A stretch of DNA of 64,000 nt from Flavipsychrobacter sp. (GTDB lineage: Bacteria > Bacteroidota > Bacteroidia > Chitinophagales > Chitinophagaceae). The DNA is taken from positions 2,032,001-2,096,000 of the forward strand of contig JAWKLD010000001.1 of NCBI GenBank assembly GCA_041392855.1, in the 5' to 3' direction. Under the pieces are notes generated by a model. It saw only the letters and a program-made list of their open reading frames with translations. It made no database searches and was not told the origin of the DNA. The translations under genes were made by a program, and so were the position numbers. Below are positions 8,958 to 17,332 of the stretch, in pieces (the stretch's first letter is position 1; every line of letters starts with the position of its first letter).

Positions 8958-10238
8958 TTATGAAGAATAGTGACAAGCTGCCTTCAATATCCACTCCTTT
9001 TTTTGATTTAAAGTCGCACCGTCACCATATTTAGGACGGTGAAACTTATGACCCATTAATTCTGCCTGGACACGATCCGGTGCATTGGCAGCTAATAGCC
9101 TGTCCTGAAAGCTATGACGTAAAGAATACAGTGAATGGTTTTCTGATGGCAATAAACCATGATGACGAAGAAATTTGTTCAATAGAGCGGTAAGGCTGTC
9201 TGTTTTATCTCTATATCTGGTGAACCCATTAGGTAGATGTTCAAAAGCTTTTACAGCATTACCGAATAGCGGAATTTCACGCTCACTGTGAGGTGTTTTT
9301 AGTTCACGTTCCTTTCTGTCCTTGATACTGATATGAGGAATGTCGTGTTTGAGATTAATATCAGTTGGCAACAAACCTGTTAACTCTGATGGTCTAGCGC
9401 CTGTTTCAGCCGCAACGAACAAGAACCATTTGGCTTGGTCATTTAGCAATTCAAGTTTAGGACTTTGCAGTATTGTACGGATTTGCTCAGTAGTTAATGG
9501 AAGCCGCGTTTGTTTGTGCCTTGTCTTAATTTTAATTTTTTTAAACAGGTGAGTGATATCTAACCCTAATTTCAGGTTGTCAGATACGGTTTCAAAAATC
9601 ACCTTCAGGTGAATAAAGTCTTTATTTGCTGTAGTCGGATTCATATTCTCTTTATCAATCCGTTTAAGCCACCAGTCTCTGAAAGCAAGCATATCTTCAC
9701 GTGTAATCGTTACAAGCTCTTTATTGCCACTTGCTTTGACAAAGTTGGCTATAGCCCTTTTACGAGGATTTTCCCATTTTCTCACTTTATCTAAAGGCTT
9801 ATTAAGTATTTTATCTTTTGACAGTTCCCAATACTTCTTAAGTGCCTCCTTAACAGTTAACACTGGCTGGGGCTTCGCACCTAGTACAGCTTCTATTTGT
9901 GGCAGCGAAGCATCTTTCAGAGCCAAAATTCGCTCAACAAGCTCAACTATTGGCAGGTTAGCTACTACCGACATAGGTTCGTATGAAAAGCCTAACTGAC
10001 GTGCTATCCTGACGGTCTTAGTGAAGCGAATATTATCATGACGAACTTGACCCTTAACCAGTTCTTGCCAATAGGCTTCAATCTGATCGTTTAAGACTAC
10101 TGCACGTTTCGCTGCAATAGCCTTACTGTCTGTTTTAAGAGATACCCTGATATTCTCTCGTGGGTCAAACTCACGCATTTCCTCCGGAACACGGCGATTG
10201 TAATAGTAGTAGCCGCGTATTTTAATCAACCTCAACAT
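8958..10238 (-). CDS. Tyrosine recombinase with DUF6538-like N-terminus (second integrase)
   Basis: 426 aa. The opening (LIKIRGYYYYNRRVPEE) is the DUF6538-type segment found in integrases common in Proteobacteria. Catalytic core residues are visible: Arg in ETGARPSEL, LRHSF for the HxxR box, GH in LMGHKF, and a Tyr in PKYGDG. It is unlike the Bacteroidota-type integrase at 42548 in sequence and position, and no att repeat was found beside it, so it probably marks an older element captured inside the island. A CACCT/AGGTG inverted repeat sits directly upstream of the start. Confidence 0.88.
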   Translation of the reverse strand: MLRLIKIRGYYYYNRRVPEEMREFDPRENIRVSLKTDSKAIAAKRAVVLNDQIEAYWQELVKGQVRHDNIRFTKTVRIARQLGFSYEPMSVVANLPIVELVERILALKDASLPQIEAVLGAKPQPVLTVKEALKKYWELSKDKILNKPLDKVRKWENPRKRAIANFVKASGNKELVTITREDMLAFRDWWLKRIDKENMNPTTANKDFIHLKVIFETVSDNLKLGLDITHLFKKIKIKTRHKQTRLPLTTEQIRTILQSPKLELLNDQAKWFLFVAAETGARPSELTGLLPTDINLKHDIPHISIKDRKERELKTPHSEREIPLFGNAVKAFEHLPNGFTRYRDKTDSLTALLNKFLRHHGLLPSENHSLYSLRHSFQDRLLAANAPDRVQAELMGHKFHRPKYGDGATLNQKKEWILKAACHYSS

Positions 10239-10240
10239 GC

Positions 10241-10271
10241 GTCACCTATTTAGTGTGATAAAACAGGTGAC
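10241..10271. promoter_or_regulatory. Inverted repeat at the start of the second integrase
   Basis: GTCACCTATTT (10241-10251) and AAACAGGTGAC (10261-10271) are inverted copies with one mismatch and a 9-bp spacer, 3 bp upstream of the integrase ATG. Probable operator or binding site of the recombinase or its regulator. Confidence 0.45.
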
Positions 10272-10539
10272 GATTTATAACGAGCCGAAAAACGATTCGT
10301 TGATTTAAACAGAAAATGTGTTTGTTTTTAAGAAGATATATGCCAGTTAATAAGCAATAAACTGGCGGACAGAGGGACATTTGCATTGTAGCTCCTAATT
10401 CCGCAATTGTGGTTTATTTTTCAGTACTTCAAGAGGTGTTTAATTGTCGCCGTGTAGAAAATTATTTTTCATTTCGTGTGACAAATACCATCTCTATTAA
10501 AGCAAAAGTGCTTCAAGTTGTCAACAAATTTTTATTATA
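10272..10539. other. Intergenic stretch without a recognised gene
   Basis: No open reading frame with coding character was found. It holds an 11-bp palindrome AACGATTCGTT at 10291-10301 that recurs exactly at 10750-10760, on the far side of the small minus-strand gene. Confidence 0.5.
10291..10301. repeat. Palindromic repeat, copy 1
   Basis: AACGATTCGTT is a perfect palindrome around a central T. The same 11 bp is present at 10750-10760. Possible operator pair. Confidence 0.4.
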
Positions 10540-10719
10540 CTACTCGGCCAATTGAGACGCAATCTCTAATAAATTCTTTTGAGCTTTACGCACTTCAATC
10601 TCTTCATGCATCCTTTTAAATATTGGCAGATACTTTTCTCCATGCTGTTTTACTATCCCAGCAATTATTAGATACGCCGATTGCAGCTTTTCGTCAGTTA
10701 CAGGTTTTTTAATCGTCAT
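10540..10719 (-). CDS. Small 59-aa protein of integrase neighbourhood
   Basis: Short frame of 59 codons starting MTIKKPVTDEKLQSAY and containing QHGEKYLPIFKRMHEEIE. A strong Shine-Dalgarno GGAGGAAAG stands 3 bp before the ATG, unlike the backbone genes here. The sequence is charged and predicted all-helical. The HGEKYLPIF-like core recalls small proteins seen beside integrases in proteobacterial elements, from memory only. It could be a recombination accessory or regulatory protein. It reads in the same direction as the integrase 300 bp downstream. Confidence 0.65.
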   Translation of the reverse strand: MTIKKPVTDEKLQSAYLIIAGIVKQHGEKYLPIFKRMHEEIEVRKAQKNLLEIASQLAE

Positions 10720-10749
10720 GACTTTCCTCCGGTTTTTGCAGAAGTCTAT

Positions 10750-10760
10750 AACGATTCGTT
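10750..10760. repeat. Palindromic repeat, copy 2
   Basis: Exact second copy of AACGATTCGTT, 31 bp upstream of the start of the 59-aa gene on its minus strand. Likely regulatory. Confidence 0.4.
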
Positions 10761-10883
10761 TCCCGCTGTGAAAACTACTTTCAAGAATTTAACTCGACTA
10801 GGTAATAATACGTAGATCAATCTTGATTAAGCAGGGCTGGGACATTATCGGGTATTAATTGTGATAATATTTCCGTTTTTTAT

Positions 10884-10913
10884 TTGACAGCACATATTGA
10901 TTTCGCATATCAA
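10884..10913 (+). promoter_or_regulatory. Candidate proteobacterial-style promoter for the AlpA-like gene
   Basis: TTGACA at 10884-10889 and TATCAA at 10908-10913 with an 18-bp spacer resemble a sigma-70 promoter rather than the Bacteroidota type. The -10 match is weak. Confidence 0.3.
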
Positions 10914-10979
10914 GCACTCCGTTTGTCCAACCCACAAATCATAAGAAACATCAGTTATTAATCATAGAAAGGATTTCCA

Positions 10980-11177
10980 ATGAATATCCCAAACCACGAC
11001 CCATTATTTAACCGAAAAGAAGCGGCTCGATATATTAACTATTCTTACGGCACGTTAGCCGTATGGGATAGTACAAAGCGATACGACCTTAAGCCAATCA
11101 AAATCGGGCGTAGTGTACGTTATCGAAGATCATGTCTTGACGCATTTCTGGAAGAGCGTCGCTTAAACGCATTCTAA
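10980..11177 (+). CDS. AlpA/excisionase-like helix-turn-helix protein
   Basis: 65 aa with the MerR/AlpA-like order: LFNRKEAARYINYSYGTLAVWDS (helix-turn-helix), then KIGRSVRYRRSCLDAFLEER (wing and C-terminal helix). Such proteins act as excisionases or activators of integrase and transfer genes. GAAAGG at 10967-10972 lies 7 bp before the ATG. It is the first gene of a plus-strand series (primase-like, methyltransferase, ArdC). Confidence 0.85.
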   Translation: MNIPNHDPLFNRKEAARYINYSYGTLAVWDSTKRYDLKPIKIGRSVRYRRSCLDAFLEERRLNAF

Positions 11178-11213
11178 ATATTTCAATCACAATTTACTTC
11201 TAGGAATAGCACA

Positions 11214-12122
11214 ATGGATATTGCACATGCTAAATCTATACCCATGCGCAAAATATTTGCCGTATGGGGTATAAAACCAAACCCTATTCTACATGGTTTG
11301 GATTTATACACATCACCCTTCGACTGCGAGCAGAAAACAAAGCTGGTCGTTAATCCCAAAACAAACACATGGTATGACCCTGTATCAAACACAAAAGGTG
11401 ATACAATTAAGTTGGTCTGTCTATATCTCCAAAGCCAGGACGTTAATCATACCGTTATGGATGCATTGCGTTGGCTAAAAAACATGGTTGGTTTTAATTA
11501 TCCGACAATTGAATTGCCGCCTGGCATGCCACGATATGAAAGAAAAGATGGATGCTTTGTCGTAAAAGACAAATCATATTTATCCGAACCTGTATTAATC
11601 CGGTATTTGGAAGAAAACCGTTGTATTCCATTCAGGGTAGCTCGCCATATACTCCAGCAGGTAAGGGTACTTAATCGTGAGACTGGAAGAAGCTTTATTG
11701 CCATTGGGTTTGAGAATGAAGATGGTGGTTTCGCAATACGAAATCCCAAAATCAAAGCCCATCTTGGCAATCGTGCTATCAGTTTTATCAGGGGCCGTGT
11801 ACCAAAGCCTTCGGGCATCCATGTTTTCAAAGACGTTTACGATTATCTCTCTGCCATCATTATCAGAGAAGGGAAGTCATTTACTGAAGACGCAATCATT
11901 CTTAATAGCTATGACTGTTTAAAAGACATGACTGGGTATATCCGTAATTACGGCTACGAATACTTGCATTCATGGCTCGGGAATAATGAAATCGGAATAC
12001 AAGCAACAAATTCTCTGGATCAATTCTGCAAAACTGAACAATTAAAACACCACGCGCAGAATACGGACTATGCATCCTTTAATGACATGAACGCAAAACT
12101 TATTGCACGACTCCGCAACTAA
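11214..12122 (+). CDS. Primase-like protein with degenerate CHC2 finger and toprim-like region
   Basis: 302 aa. Residues about 10-80 follow the CHC2 zinc-finger pattern of DnaG-like primases (VNPKTNTWYDPVSNTKGDTIKLV), but the zinc ligands are missing: only one Cys remains near PFDCEQKT and the CxxC is replaced. The later segment HVFKDVYDYLSAI and the DCLKD-YLHSWLGNNEIGIQATNS region resemble a reduced toprim fold. Similar short proteins occur in mobile elements of Bacteroidota. It may prime or assist replication of the element, or be a non-catalytic derivative. It lies between the AlpA-like gene and the methyltransferase, on the same strand. Confidence 0.7.
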   Translation: MDIAHAKSIPMRKIFAVWGIKPNPILHGLDLYTSPFDCEQKTKLVVNPKTNTWYDPVSNTKGDTIKLVCLYLQSQDVNHTVMDALRWLKNMVGFNYPTIELPPGMPRYERKDGCFVVKDKSYLSEPVLIRYLEENRCIPFRVARHILQQVRVLNRETGRSFIAIGFENEDGGFAIRNPKIKAHLGNRAISFIRGRVPKPSGIHVFKDVYDYLSAIIIREGKSFTEDAIILNSYDCLKDMTGYIRNYGYEYLHSWLGNNEIGIQATNSLDQFCKTEQLKHHAQNTDYASFNDMNAKLIARLRN

Positions 12123-12151
12123 CAATCAAAAGTCAAACGAAAGGCACTCAA

Positions 12152-13072
12152 TTGAGACACGGAAGCTTGTTTTCCGGTGGCGGAGGTTTTGACCTTGCTG
12201 CTGAAAAAATGGGATGGGAAAACGTATTTCATTGTGAAAAGGATACGTTTTGCCAAACCATACTGAAACACTACTGGCCAAAAGCAAACTCACACCATGA
12301 TATAGGAGAATTTGATGCGAGACACTACAAAGGGCAAATTGACATCCTTACAGGAGGTTTCCCTTGCCAACCATTTAGTGCAGCCGGGAAGCGACAAGGC
12401 ACGTCAGATGACCGCTATCTCTGGCCAGAAATGTATCGAATTATTAGAGAAGTCAAACCCAGATGGGTTGTTTGTGAGAACGTTTACGGCCTTATTAGTT
12501 GGAACGATGGACTGGTATTCGACACGGTGCAATCTGACTTGGAAGCTGAAGGCTACAAAGTTGCAGCGTATGTATTGCCAGCTTCAGGTGTCAATGCACC
12601 GCATCAAAGATACAGGGTGTGGATTGTCGGACTCAATTCTGAATATGCCCCCACAAGGCAAACGAAAGCTTATTCCAACTCCAACAGCTTTCGATGGAAA
12701 CGCACCAGGCTTTGCAGCAAGGCTCCGAAAAGACGAAAATGCAGACAATGCCACCAAATTGACGGCTTATGTACTTCACAACTGGAAGAAACTATTACCT
12801 ACACCAATTGCAAGCGACTGCAACTACAAAAGACAAACTGCCAATTGGCGGGGAGACGACCTCGGTTCAAAAGTACAAATGCTCGTTGGCAAGACTGGCC
12901 TACTGAACCCCCGCTTTGTGGGGGAGATGATGGGCTTCCCGCCCGACTGGACAATATTACCATTCCAAAATGGAGAACTCAATCAATAAGGATGTTTGGT
13001 AATGCCATTGTGCCTGAAATAGCTTTGCAGCTTTTCAAAACAATTGAAAGATTTGAGCGAATGCATTGCTAA
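12152..13072 (+). CDS. DNA cytosine-5 methyltransferase (Dcm family), TTG start
   Basis: 306 aa from a TTG at 12152, 7 bp after GAAAGG. C5-methyltransferase motifs are in order: motif I SLFSGGGGFDLA, motif IV GGFPCQPFS with catalytic Cys72, motif VI CENV, motif VIII QRYRVWIV, then a variable target-recognition region, and motif X FGNAIVPEIALQLF at the end. It would methylate cytosine and protect the element from restriction; no cognate nuclease is adjacent. The region after motif VIII is unusual: a second frame also encodes methyltransferase-like sequence (see the entry at 12645). Confidence 0.88.
   Translation: MRHGSLFSGGGGFDLAAEKMGWENVFHCEKDTFCQTILKHYWPKANSHHDIGEFDARHYKGQIDILTGGFPCQPFSAAGKRQGTSDDRYLWPEMYRIIREVKPRWVVCENVYGLISWNDGLVFDTVQSDLEAEGYKVAAYVLPASGVNAPHQRYRVWIVGLNSEYAPTRQTKAYSNSNSFRWKRTRLCSKAPKRRKCRQCHQIDGLCTSQLEETITYTNCKRLQLQKTNCQLAGRRPRFKSTNARWQDWPTEPPLCGGDDGLPARLDNITIPKWRTQSIRMFGNAIVPEIALQLFKTIERFERMHC
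12645..12989 (+). CDS. Overlapping +1-frame ORF resembling a methyltransferase C-terminal region
   Basis: Frame shifted by +1 within the methyltransferase gene, 114 aa from the ATG at 12645 (the frame is open from 12312). It contains LIPTPTAFDGN, LLPTPIASDCN and GLLNPRFVGEMMGFPPDW, segments that recur in the target-recognition and C-terminal parts of phage-type cytosine methyltransferases. The main frame meanwhile reads AYSNSN, TYTNCK and a proper motif X over the same bases. A five-C tract at 12648-12652 is where loss of one C would join the upstream main frame to this tail. It may be an overprinted gene, a frameshift-generated alternative tail, or a relic. Confidence 0.45.
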   Translation: MPPQGKRKLIPTPTAFDGNAPGFAARLRKDENADNATKLTAYVLHNWKKLLPTPIASDCNYKRQTANWRGDDLGSKVQMLVGKTGLLNPRFVGEMMGFPPDWTILPFQNGELNQ

Positions 13073-13095
13073 TGCTTTCTATCAAAGATGCGGTC

Positions 13096-13242
13096 AATGG
13101 TTTCAGTACAGGTGATTAACCGAAGCCGTTCCCGTCACCAACTATTATTTTCCTCTCCCGCCTGCGGCGGCATTCACCGCGACACAAAATAACAGCCGGC
13201 TTGGTCACTAGTCCTTCGGTTGTGCCATCACCTGTAACCATT
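13096..13242. repeat. Long imperfect inverted repeat upstream of ardC
   Basis: Left arm 13096-13125 holds AATGGTT, ACAGGTGAT and ACCGAAG; right arm 13214-13242 holds CTTCGGT, ATCACCTGT and AACCATT in inverted order, with short unpaired insertions. A GC-rich mini-hairpin (CCGCC/GGCGG) lies between the arms. The CAGGTGA core also occurs in the repeat at 10241-10271. It could fold as RNA ahead of ardC or act as a protein-binding site. Confidence 0.5.
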
Positions 13243-13266
13243 AACCTTAATAGAAAGGCAATACCA

Positions 13267-14184
13267 ATGAAACACATCTCTGAATCCGTTCCAACCGTTA
13301 TTGACAATGCAAAAACCGATGTTCACCAAAGAGTGACAAATACTATTATTAAATATCTTGAGAATGGTGTTACTCCTTGGATTAAACCTTGGAAGTCGGG
13401 TAACGACACCTTCAAATTGCCCAAAAATCTTGTAAGTGATAAGTCTTACAACGGAATTAATACCCTGTTACTTTGGGGAGCTGCACATGAGCATGAATAC
13501 ACCTCCAATGTCTGGGGTAGCTTTAAACAATGGAAGTCTAAAAATGAGCAAATAAAAAAGGGTGAGCGCGGTACAACTGTTTTGTACTATGACTTCATCG
13601 AAAAAGAGGATGATAATGGTGAAGTTGTCAAAGTGCCTTTCATCAAGACTTATGTGGTTTTCAATAAATGTCAGTTGGCAAGTTATGAGCCTGATGAAGT
13701 AATTATTGAAGAACAACCGCCACTTGTTCAAAGAATTGACCAAGCTGAAAATTTTGTAGCTAATACCAAAGCCGTTATTAAACACAAGGGAACGAAGGCA
13801 TGTTACAAGTTATCGTCAGATGAAATTTACATGCCAAAGAAATCCTTGTTTTTTGACACAGAACATAGCACTGCAACAGAGAACTATTATAGTACTCTTG
13901 GTCATGAATTAATTCATTGGTCAGGACATGAGAGCCGAATTAACCGTGAATTCGGTAAACGCTTTGGGGACAAAGCCTATGCCGCCGAAGAACTCGTGGC
14001 AGAATTTGGAGCAAGCTTCTTATGTGCGGAACTTAATATCAGTCGTGAGCCAAGAAAGGATCACGCCGATTATATAGGTCACTGGATGCAGGCATTGAAA
14101 AGCAATAAATATCTTTTAGCGAATGCTGCAAATACTGCATCTCGTTCAGTTGCATATCTCAAATCTCTGCAACCAACATCATAA
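13267..14184 (+). CDS. ArdC-like antirestriction protein
   Basis: 305 aa from the ATG at 13267, preferred over an upstream in-frame start because GAAAGG (13253-13258) is correctly spaced. The N-terminal ArdC/DUF1738 single-strand-DNA-binding domain has VTNTIIKYLENGVTPWIKPW and YNGINTLLLW. The C-terminal zincin-like domain has GHELIHWSGH (HExxH) and the downstream glutamates in EELVAEFGA. Family members protect incoming single-stranded DNA from restriction during conjugation. Its position beside the mobilization genes fits this. It ends at a strong bidirectional terminator. Confidence 0.9.
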   Translation: MKHISESVPTVIDNAKTDVHQRVTNTIIKYLENGVTPWIKPWKSGNDTFKLPKNLVSDKSYNGINTLLLWGAAHEHEYTSNVWGSFKQWKSKNEQIKKGERGTTVLYYDFIEKEDDNGEVVKVPFIKTYVVFNKCQLASYEPDEVIIEEQPPLVQRIDQAENFVANTKAVIKHKGTKACYKLSSDEIYMPKKSLFFDTEHSTATENYYSTLGHELIHWSGHESRINREFGKRFGDKAYAAEELVAEFGASFLCAELNISREPRKDHADYIGHWMQALKSNKYLLANAANTASRSVAYLKSLQPTS

Positions 14185-14189
14185 TTAAT

Positions 14190-14220
14190 AATAGAGGGTT
14201 GGTATTTCCAACCCTCTATT
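14190..14220. terminator. Bidirectional terminator between ardC and the relaxase operon
   Basis: A 13-bp perfect stem (14190-14202 with 14208-14220) with loop TATTT, flanked by T-rich sequence on the plus strand and A-rich sequence on the other side. It serves the convergent plus and minus transcripts. Confidence 0.85.
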
Positions 14221-14616
14221 TTATTGAACTTCTGTAACAACAATGTTATTGACAATACTCTTACTCTTGGTAACAGAATTATATCGCTCATCACTGTAGC
14301 AAATTAGTCTGGCGGTTTGGTTCATCAAACTATAAAATATGTCGGCAAGATTATTACCTTCCAAAAGCACTGTATGGGTTGTAAATCCAATTGTTATTTT
14401 ATTGGTATCCGGTTGGTATGAGCATGTGACCAGATAATTATACCCAAAAAATACATAGCTATCATCAGGCAGACCGAAGCAAATATTTCGTGCATATCCT
14501 GATTCAGGATATGTTTCCGTTGGCGAAACAGTTTCAGGTGATGCGGATGAAGGGTTATTCTCCAACATCCTGTCAAACTTGGCATTAAAGTCTCGGTTCA
14601 TAATCCCTGTCTTCAA
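14221..14616 (-). CDS. Hypothetical protein at the end of the relaxase operon
   Basis: 131 aa, not recognised. The start region overlaps the 3' end of the relaxase gene; an alternative ATG at 14601 would shorten the overlap. The sequence is soluble-looking, with a Ser/Pro-rich stretch (NNPSSASPETVSPTETYPES) followed by mixed beta-type sequence. No known motif seen. Coupling with the relaxase suggests a role in mobilization, but this is inference. Confidence 0.65.
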   Translation of the reverse strand: MKTGIMNRDFNAKFDRMLENNPSSASPETVSPTETYPESGYARNICFGLPDDSYVFFGYNYLVTCSYQPDTNKITIGFTTHTVLLEGNNLADIFYSLMNQTARLICYSDERYNSVTKSKSIVNNIVVTEVQ

Positions 14617-17332
14617 ACCTTGCCCTTCTTACAGGCTGTTTAACGAATTGTTTTTTAGGTATCTGTTTTTTATTTACTTCATCACGTAGTAAATACTGAA
14701 TTGCATCACCATGTTGTTTACTATGTATAGCTATTTCAATTGCAGATTGCCTTTCGCTTATCCTACCAACATGGTTTAAAAGGCCCTCTTTGTCGTCTGT
14801 ATAAAATGTAACACTTTCCTTAGCCCTGGAGGCAGAAACATAGAACTGCTTATCATTTGTAGCTTCAAAGGTCGTTGCAGGCTGTGCAATAAACACTCTG
14901 TCAACTGTCTTGCCTTGTGATGCGTGAGAGGTCAGACAATGAGCATGGGCAACATGACCAAAGGTAGGAGACAATGAATATTTACATTTACTAACCGGAT
15001 TGCGCAGTTCTACTTTCCCGTTCTTATCAATATTGACCACTTCCATAAGCTGCCCATTATTCAGCTTTGTCTTGCGTTCGTCATACCCATTCCGGGTAAT
15101 CCTTATTGTGTCACCCTTTGCTATAGCTAAAGGCTGCATTTCATAAACTTCGTAATGTTTGGCTTTATTCAATGGTAATGAAGCGGTCTGTCCTCTATTA
15201 CCTTTCAGGCTAATGTATTGTTCAGCAACTCCTGTAACCATCCATTTACTGGCTTTGGTCAGTGTTCCGGTCACTTTCTGATTAAACTGAACAACATGCC
15301 CTTTCTGCAAATTGCGCCAGTCTGCTTTCTCTGCCTCGGTTAGGTTGAGGTTTGCCAGCTTTGTTATCTGGCGTTCCTTGTTACCAATCATTTTTTCTTG
15401 TCTTAAAGCGTTGCGTATTTCTCTTGTGACTATCTCCCCCTGTTTATGGGTAGGGGAAATAACAAGTGCTTTCTTTCCAGCTTTAAGGGATTGCACGTAG
15501 TCTTTGACTAGTTCCCGATAGGGGGATTGTTCGTCCATTTGCTTGATAAAGCCAATGCCGTCAAGTTGCCGAAAACCACTTTCAACATCGCCTTTTGAAA
15601 TATGTTCTACAGCCGTCCGATATTGGTATTTCTTTTGACGATATATTTTACTTACCTCGGCAACAGGAATCTTTGCTACTGTATTCAGGATGCGTAAAGC
15701 ATCCCCTCTCACAACACTCGCATGTTGCCGTGTATCGCCCCCAAGTATCAGTCTTGCATGTTGCTTCTCGGCAAGCTCCAGCAATTCACGCATATCTTTT
15801 GTGCCTAGCAATCCTGCTTCATCTACCCAAATGACATTGTATTTTAGCTTGTGATGCTCTTTTTTATTTTGCAATAACGAGGCAACCGTTTCCGCATTGG
15901 AAAAACCTTCGCTCCTTAATACGCCTCTTGAAGCTTCCGAGGTAGGGGCAACCGTGAACACCTGCTTGCCCGATTTTTGGATATGCTTCACCGCTTCCTG
16001 CATTAAAGTAGTCTTTCCGGTTCCTGCACCACCACGAATAATATTCACCCTGTTACTGCTGGTCAGGAGAAAGGAAACTGCATCTGCTTGTTGACCCTTC
16101 AAATCAAGGGCAGGGCATGCCTTATACATGGGGGTTACTGCATCCAATCCACGCCGCGCAAGCTTGACCATTCGTTTTTCCTCTGACAGCACTTCTTTTG
16201 TCGTGCATTTAACGACACCTGCTTCAGTAATCTTTATAAGCTGCTTAGCCGTTTTAACTCCTCTAACAATATCTTCAGCTTTAGAAAAACGGCTGCCTAT
16301 GCCATGCTTTAAAGCCGCTTCCAACAGCTTTCGTTCCGGTACAACTGAGGCTCGCTCAAAACTATGGTTCAGGCTATAGGTTACACATTTATCTGGTGTA
16401 ATGACATCTTTAGCGGTTGGTGATCCATAGCGTATATCTGGCTTATCCGGTTCATGTCTAATGCCATGCTCCGATATTTGCTTACGCCAATGTTCTTTCA
16501 GGGTTGTCATCGTCAGACCTTTTTGCTTCTTGCATCGGGTTTTTGCACCCAATTCAGCCAGTTCTTTAGAATTAGTGATACCCTTTTCTTTTGCGACCTG
16601 TCCGATTTCATTCGTTCTTTTCGAGAACAATTCAATCGCTTTTTTAGGCACTCCTTCTAATTCAAACGAGTTTTTAGTTCGTTCTATACCATACCCTAAA
16701 TCCATTAGTTTATCTGAAAGCAGCTTGTGAAAGAGGGACTGGTAATAAGGCATATTCCTGTTTATTTCCCTGAATTGCGCTGCCTTGATTTTATCTTCCA
16801 TTGCATCGTAAGTGGCGTTGAAAGTAAAACAATGAGCATGTAAATGTGGGTCGGGGAGGCTCTCTCCGGCAGGCCTTGCAGTCTGATGAATAAACTCTGC
16901 CCATATCAATTCGCCTGTCATTCTGTCTGTATCTGCACCACCAACTCTAACTCTGGTCATAGCATCCATTTCCATCACCTGCATGGTTTTGTTGACGCAC
17001 TCGGAGAATGCTTTGAGTATATGGTCGTCTTTTGAAAGGGCATGGATAATGGATACCGATTTAGGACAATGGAAGTTTATATCGTACCCAACCGTTCTAT
17101 CTTCCTTTGTTACTTGGGTGAGCTTATTTCCGGTCTGAGGATTAATGTTTTCACATAGGTTAAAGAAAGCAGTTTTGTTGACGTCCGCTTTCAGGTTTAA
17201 CCTTTCTGCGAATTTTCCCCTGAATACTCCTTTCAGTTCCTGGTCGTTAATATAGTAATCGGATTTAATCAGCGCGTCCGAGAAATACGATTTCGCGGAC
17301 GCTGCTGATGTATTAGGAATCATCCGTATCAT
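14585..17332 (-). CDS. MobF-family conjugative relaxase (TrwC/TraI-like relaxase-helicase)
   Basis: 915 aa. The N-terminal TrwC relaxase domain has tyrosines near residues 26-27 and the three-histidine metal site in PDPHLHAHCF (His163, 165, 167). The helicase part has Walker A GGAGTGKTT near residue 434, Walker B VIWVDEAG, GDTRQH, and a C-terminal UvrD_C_2-like SHASQGKTVDRVF followed by YVSASRA. The family nicks oriT, stays covalently bound to the 5' end and unwinds the transferred strand. The coupling protein gene lies upstream on the same strand. This is the main evidence that element 1 is mobilizable. Confidence 0.93.
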   Translation of the reverse strand: MIRMIPNTSAASAKSYFSDALIKSDYYINDQELKGVFRGKFAERLNLKADVNKTAFFNLCENINPQTGNKLTQVTKEDRTVGYDINFHCPKSVSIIHALSKDDHILKAFSECVNKTMQVMEMDAMTRVRVGGADTDRMTGELIWAEFIHQTARPAGESLPDPHLHAHCFTFNATYDAMEDKIKAAQFREINRNMPYYQSLFHKLLSDKLMDLGYGIERTKNSFELEGVPKKAIELFSKRTNEIGQVAKEKGITNSKELAELGAKTRCKKQKGLTMTTLKEHWRKQISEHGIRHEPDKPDIRYGSPTAKDVITPDKCVTYSLNHSFERASVVPERKLLEAALKHGIGSRFSKAEDIVRGVKTAKQLIKITEAGVVKCTTKEVLSEEKRMVKLARRGLDAVTPMYKACPALDLKGQQADAVSFLLTSSNRVNIIRGGAGTGKTTLMQEAVKHIQKSGKQVFTVAPTSEASRGVLRSEGFSNAETVASLLQNKKEHHKLKYNVIWVDEAGLLGTKDMRELLELAEKQHARLILGGDTRQHASVVRGDALRILNTVAKIPVAEVSKIYRQKKYQYRTAVEHISKGDVESGFRQLDGIGFIKQMDEQSPYRELVKDYVQSLKAGKKALVISPTHKQGEIVTREIRNALRQEKMIGNKERQITKLANLNLTEAEKADWRNLQKGHVVQFNQKVTGTLTKASKWMVTGVAEQYISLKGNRGQTASLPLNKAKHYEVYEMQPLAIAKGDTIRITRNGYDERKTKLNNGQLMEVVNIDKNGKVELRNPVSKCKYSLSPTFGHVAHAHCLTSHASQGKTVDRVFIAQPATTFEATNDKQFYVSASRAKESVTFYTDDKEGLLNHVGRISERQSAIEIAIHSKQHGDAIQYLLRDEVNKKQIPKKQFVKQPVRRARFEDRDYEPRL

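Noticed and set aside
9599..9612. TCACCT-TC-AGGTGA palindrome inside the second integrase gene
   Set aside because: It lies in coding sequence with no regulatory context; probably chance.
12312..12644. N-terminal extension of the +1-frame ORF inside the methyltransferase
   Set aside because: This part overlaps the conserved motifs IV-VIII of the main frame and shows no family-like sequence, so it is likely a frame shadow. Only the part from 12645 is worth testing.
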